A stretch of DNA of 64,000 nucleotides from Streptomyces fodineus (lineage in GTDB: Bacteria > Actinomycetota > Actinomycetes > Streptomycetales > Streptomycetaceae), in NCBI RefSeq assembly GCF_001735805.1, contig NZ_CP017248.1, positions 6,324,001 through 6,388,000 of the forward strand. The letters are read 5' to 3'. The notes beneath the pieces were generated by a model that saw nothing but the letters and a program-made list of their open reading frames with translations, had not been told where the DNA came from and ran no database searches. Both the position numbers and the translations under genes were made by a program. Every line of letters starts with the position of its first letter. Positions within the stretch are counted from its first letter, which is position 1. This document shows, piece after piece, positions 62,183-64,000 of this stretch.

Positions 62183-63049
62183 GGGCACTTCTCTCTTTCT
62201 TATTGCGTCGGCCGGACGCCGACCTGCGATGAACGTACCGACAGCCCACATAACTGGCATTCCGGGCATGTCCAAGGTGTGAGGCTGTGCGGCCAACCAG
62301 GTGTCAGAAGTTCAGGGAGTGCATGTCCGCAGCCGTAGGGCATCGGCAAAGGGCCCGGCGGGATTCGACCCGCAGCACCCGCGTCGGGAGTGGTGGATGT
62401 CAGCCGGCCTCTCGATACCTGCGGCCGCCCGTCCTGCTCGTTCAGGTGCGCATCTCGCGCAGGATCCGGCCCAGGTGCCCATGCTTGACCAGCGATGTGT
62501 CCCCTGGTGGAGGTGGAAGATCACACCGACGTACATTGCGTGCCGGAGACGGCCCAGCCTCGATCGGCGTGGGGACCGTGCGGGTGAACAGCGGGTGCCT
62601 TCGATGCGGTCTGCCGGAGCCCCAGCCGGCGACAGTCGGCCACGGCGGCGGCCCGGCCGACCAGATATGCGCATGCCTCGCCGCACCCGCACCGGACCCA
62701 GCCGCGCTGCTGGTAGCCCAACCAGAGCAAGCCGCGGTGACCGGCCCCTGGCCGACGACTTGGGGACGTCCGCCCTTCGGCCCGTTCAGCTCGGGAAGCT
62801 TCGATCATTTGCGGCCGGCTTGGGCGCCGACTTGGACGAACGACCGAGGAGTGACCTCGCTGGACTCGGCAGCTTTCACCGGAATTCCCTGTCGCTCCCC
62901 GCTCCGTCTGCGCCGACGAGCAGCTCCAGCCAGGTGACCTGCTCTTCCAGGGGGAGTACCGGTGACAGCCGGAATGCCCCGGAGTCCGCCCTTGATCATC
63001 AGAAGGGCGTCCGGGGCTGACGTGTCGAGTGACACCCACCTTGACCAGC
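62183..63049. other. About 870 bp without a supportable gene
   Basis: Several long frames are open on both strands (the longest on the plus strand at 62301-63020), but none has an SD, a recognised domain or actinomycete-like codon position bias across its length. It may be decayed sequence next to the tRNA insertion site. Confidence 0.45.
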
Positions 63050-63074
63050 AAAAAGCCCTCCCAGGCGGGAGGGC
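63050..63074 (-). terminator. Terminator of the tRNA-Arg gene (or its remnant)
   Basis: On the minus strand GCCCTCCC (63074-63067) pairs with GGGAGGGC (63062-63055) across a 4-nt loop, then TTTTTGCTGG. It lies 9 bp past the tRNA 3' end. Confidence 0.85.
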
Positions 63075-63082
63075 GGGACTTG

Positions 63083-63130
63083 CGCCCCCGGCAGGACTCG
63101 AACCTGCGGCCAAGCGCTTAGAAGGCGCTT
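63083..63130 (-). tRNA. Truncated tRNA-Arg(TCT): anticodon arm to 3' end only
   Basis: Minus strand from 63130: AAGCGC-CTTCTAA-GCGCTT is a perfect anticodon arm with TCT in place; then the T arm GCAGG-TTCGAGT-CCTGC (63107-63091) and the 3' acceptor strand CGGGGGC (63090-63084). The 5' acceptor strand (GCCCCCG) and D arm should lie at 63131-63165 but are absent. A copy cut at the anticodon loop is what integrases that use tRNA genes leave at one end, so this is probably an att site. The inserted element should lie to the right. Confidence 0.8.
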
Positions 63131-63367
63131 GGTGGGACCAGGGCCACGCCCTTGCTGACCTGCTTCTCTTCCCTGACAAGGCCTTCTATCAAACGGTCTT
63201 CGACACGCAATCGACTCGTGGTAGCGGCGGAGCCACTGCGGTGACCGGAAAGGTTTCGCCGACCTGGTGACACTCCAGTCGAACATCCAGAACTCGAGGC
63301 TTTGCCAGACCCGCGAGTCGATTCAAGGCGATGGCCAGTGGGACACCGCACTCGGCACAATGCGTTC

Positions 63368-63943
63368 GTGGAGTTACTGACTGCCGCGCTCCCCGTGAGC
63401 GCCACGGTGTTGGTCGCAATCGTGGGATACCTCCAGTGGAGACGCAGCGAGCGGCGCCAAGCCGAGAACGAGACGGCCCGCCAGGAACTGGAGCAGGCAG
63501 AGCGACGTCGTATCGCCCGCGGACCGTATGACCAACAGCGGCTGGAAGCCCTCCGGGAGCTGCTCGACAAGCTCCGAGAGCTTGAAATCCAGTCACGTTG
63601 GAACGCGGGGGGACAGGACCTGCGCGCCGAAGTTCCAAAGATCAACACCTTCCTGATCAAACATGGCGAGGTGCTGGAGGACGAAGATTGTCGGCTGGCA
63701 CAGCAGTTCCTCGAAGGGCTGACATGGATCGACCATCACGCAGCTGGAGATCGGCGCAGGTGGGAGGAGCAGAGGGAGCAGGAGCTCGCTGCGCACGGCA
63801 TCGACATCGGCCAATACGAGAGTTCGTGGGAGCGGACGGAGCCTTTGACTTGGATTGGTGATGCCGATCGGGCCGTGCGGAAATGGACGTCAGCGCGGGC
63901 GGCCTTGGAGGAACGGCTTCGTAAGGCACTTCAAGGCCTGTGA
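63368..63943 (+). CDS. Hypothetical membrane-anchored coiled-coil protein
   Basis: A 191 aa protein I do not recognise. It has a single N-terminal membrane segment (LLTAALPVSATVLVAIVGYL), then a highly charged helical, coiled-coil region (residues 25-65, RRSERRQAENETARQELEQA) and a helical C-terminal part with LTWIDHHAAGDRRRWEEQRE. GTG 63368 puts the membrane segment at the start; ATG/GTG sites upstream would add Arg-rich sequence. Codon 3 is TTA, rare in this genome and often a sign of bldA control. By the tRNA remnant's geometry this gene belongs to the inserted element rather than the cluster. Confidence 0.65.
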   Translation: MELLTAALPVSATVLVAIVGYLQWRRSERRQAENETARQELEQAERRRIARGPYDQQRLEALRELLDKLRELEIQSRWNAGGQDLRAEVPKINTFLIKHGEVLEDEDCRLAQQFLEGLTWIDHHAAGDRRRWEEQREQELAAHGIDIGQYESSWERTEPLTWIGDADRAVRKWTSARAALEERLRKALQGL

Positions 63944-64000
63944 GCGACCGACATCGCGCCGTCGGCACGACTATCAGCCCGATCAGGTCACATAGCTAAT
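63944..64000. other. Window end, no feature seen
   Basis: 57 bp after the hypothetical gene with nothing recognisable. Confidence 0.5.

Noticed and set aside
62301..63020. 239-codon plus-strand frame in the right flank
   Set aside because: No SD, no domain, and overlapping frames are equally open; it may be chance in high-GC DNA.

Overview
The window is high-GC actinomycete DNA (Streptomyces/Amycolatopsis type: GTG and TTG starts, strong G/C third-position bias, TANNNT -10 boxes). About 61 kb of it is part of an ansamycin-type biosynthetic gene cluster. The evidence is a modular PKS whose loading module is a CoA-ligase-like adenylation domain (RifA type), an arylamine-N-acetyltransferase-like amide synthase directly after a PKS that ends in an ACP without thioesterase (RifF type), and cluster copies of aminodehydroquinate (aDHQ) synthase, aDHQ dehydratase and an aminoquinate/shikimate dehydrogenase. 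AHBA synthase, aminoDAHP synthase and the kinase, oxidoreductase and phosphatase of AHBA supply are not here, and neither are the middle PKS modules; they must lie outside.

Layout. 1-11125: 3' end of the last PKS gene (KR-ACP, then two full modules), with a one-base frameshift. 11188-13324: amide synthase and a PapA5/Rif-Orf20-like acyltransferase. 13366-16577: TetR gene divergent from an FMN reductase / membrane protein / fatty-acid-hydroxylase operon. 16844-32776: loading PKS, A-(KR)-ACP plus three modules (methylmalonate, malonate, methylmalonate), the order I recall for RifA. 33052-35912: MbtH and a DUF2628-like membrane protein divergent from a LuxR regulator. 36008-40371: aminoshikimate-type genes, a PPTase and a metallophosphoesterase. 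40624-44081: methyltransferase, degenerate SDR and a stand-alone A-PCP didomain. 44330-47807: hydrolase, aromatic FAD monooxygenase (Rif-Orf19-like) and a quinone-reductase-like MDR. 47904-54286: P450, two AMP ligases and an acyl-CoA carboxyltransferase (frameshifted). 54415-61060: P450, methyltransferase, second hydrolase and two MFS exporters. 61418-64000: flank with a repeat-rich secreted protein, a truncated tRNA-Arg and one hypothetical gene.

How it works together (inference). AHBA would be loaded on the RifA-like PKS and extended. The Rif-Orf19-like monooxygenase would help form a naphthoquinone, and the chain would be released as a macrolactam by the amide synthase. The last module has dead DH and KR domains, so the chain should leave as an alpha-methyl-beta-keto amide. 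The A-PCP, MbtH, NovK-like SDR, P450, EntE/NovL-like ligase set looks like an aminocoumarin-type route, which suggests a rubradirin-like hybrid ansamycin.

Regulation. Ten copies of a box CTGTC-N8-GGATG, close to the CTACC-N8-GGATG site I recall for the rifamycin LuxR activator RifZ, lie in front of genes on the matching strand. Nine have an NANNNT hexamer (eight a full TANNNT) 21-23 nt downstream. This defines a regulon that probably answers to the LuxR gene at 34605.
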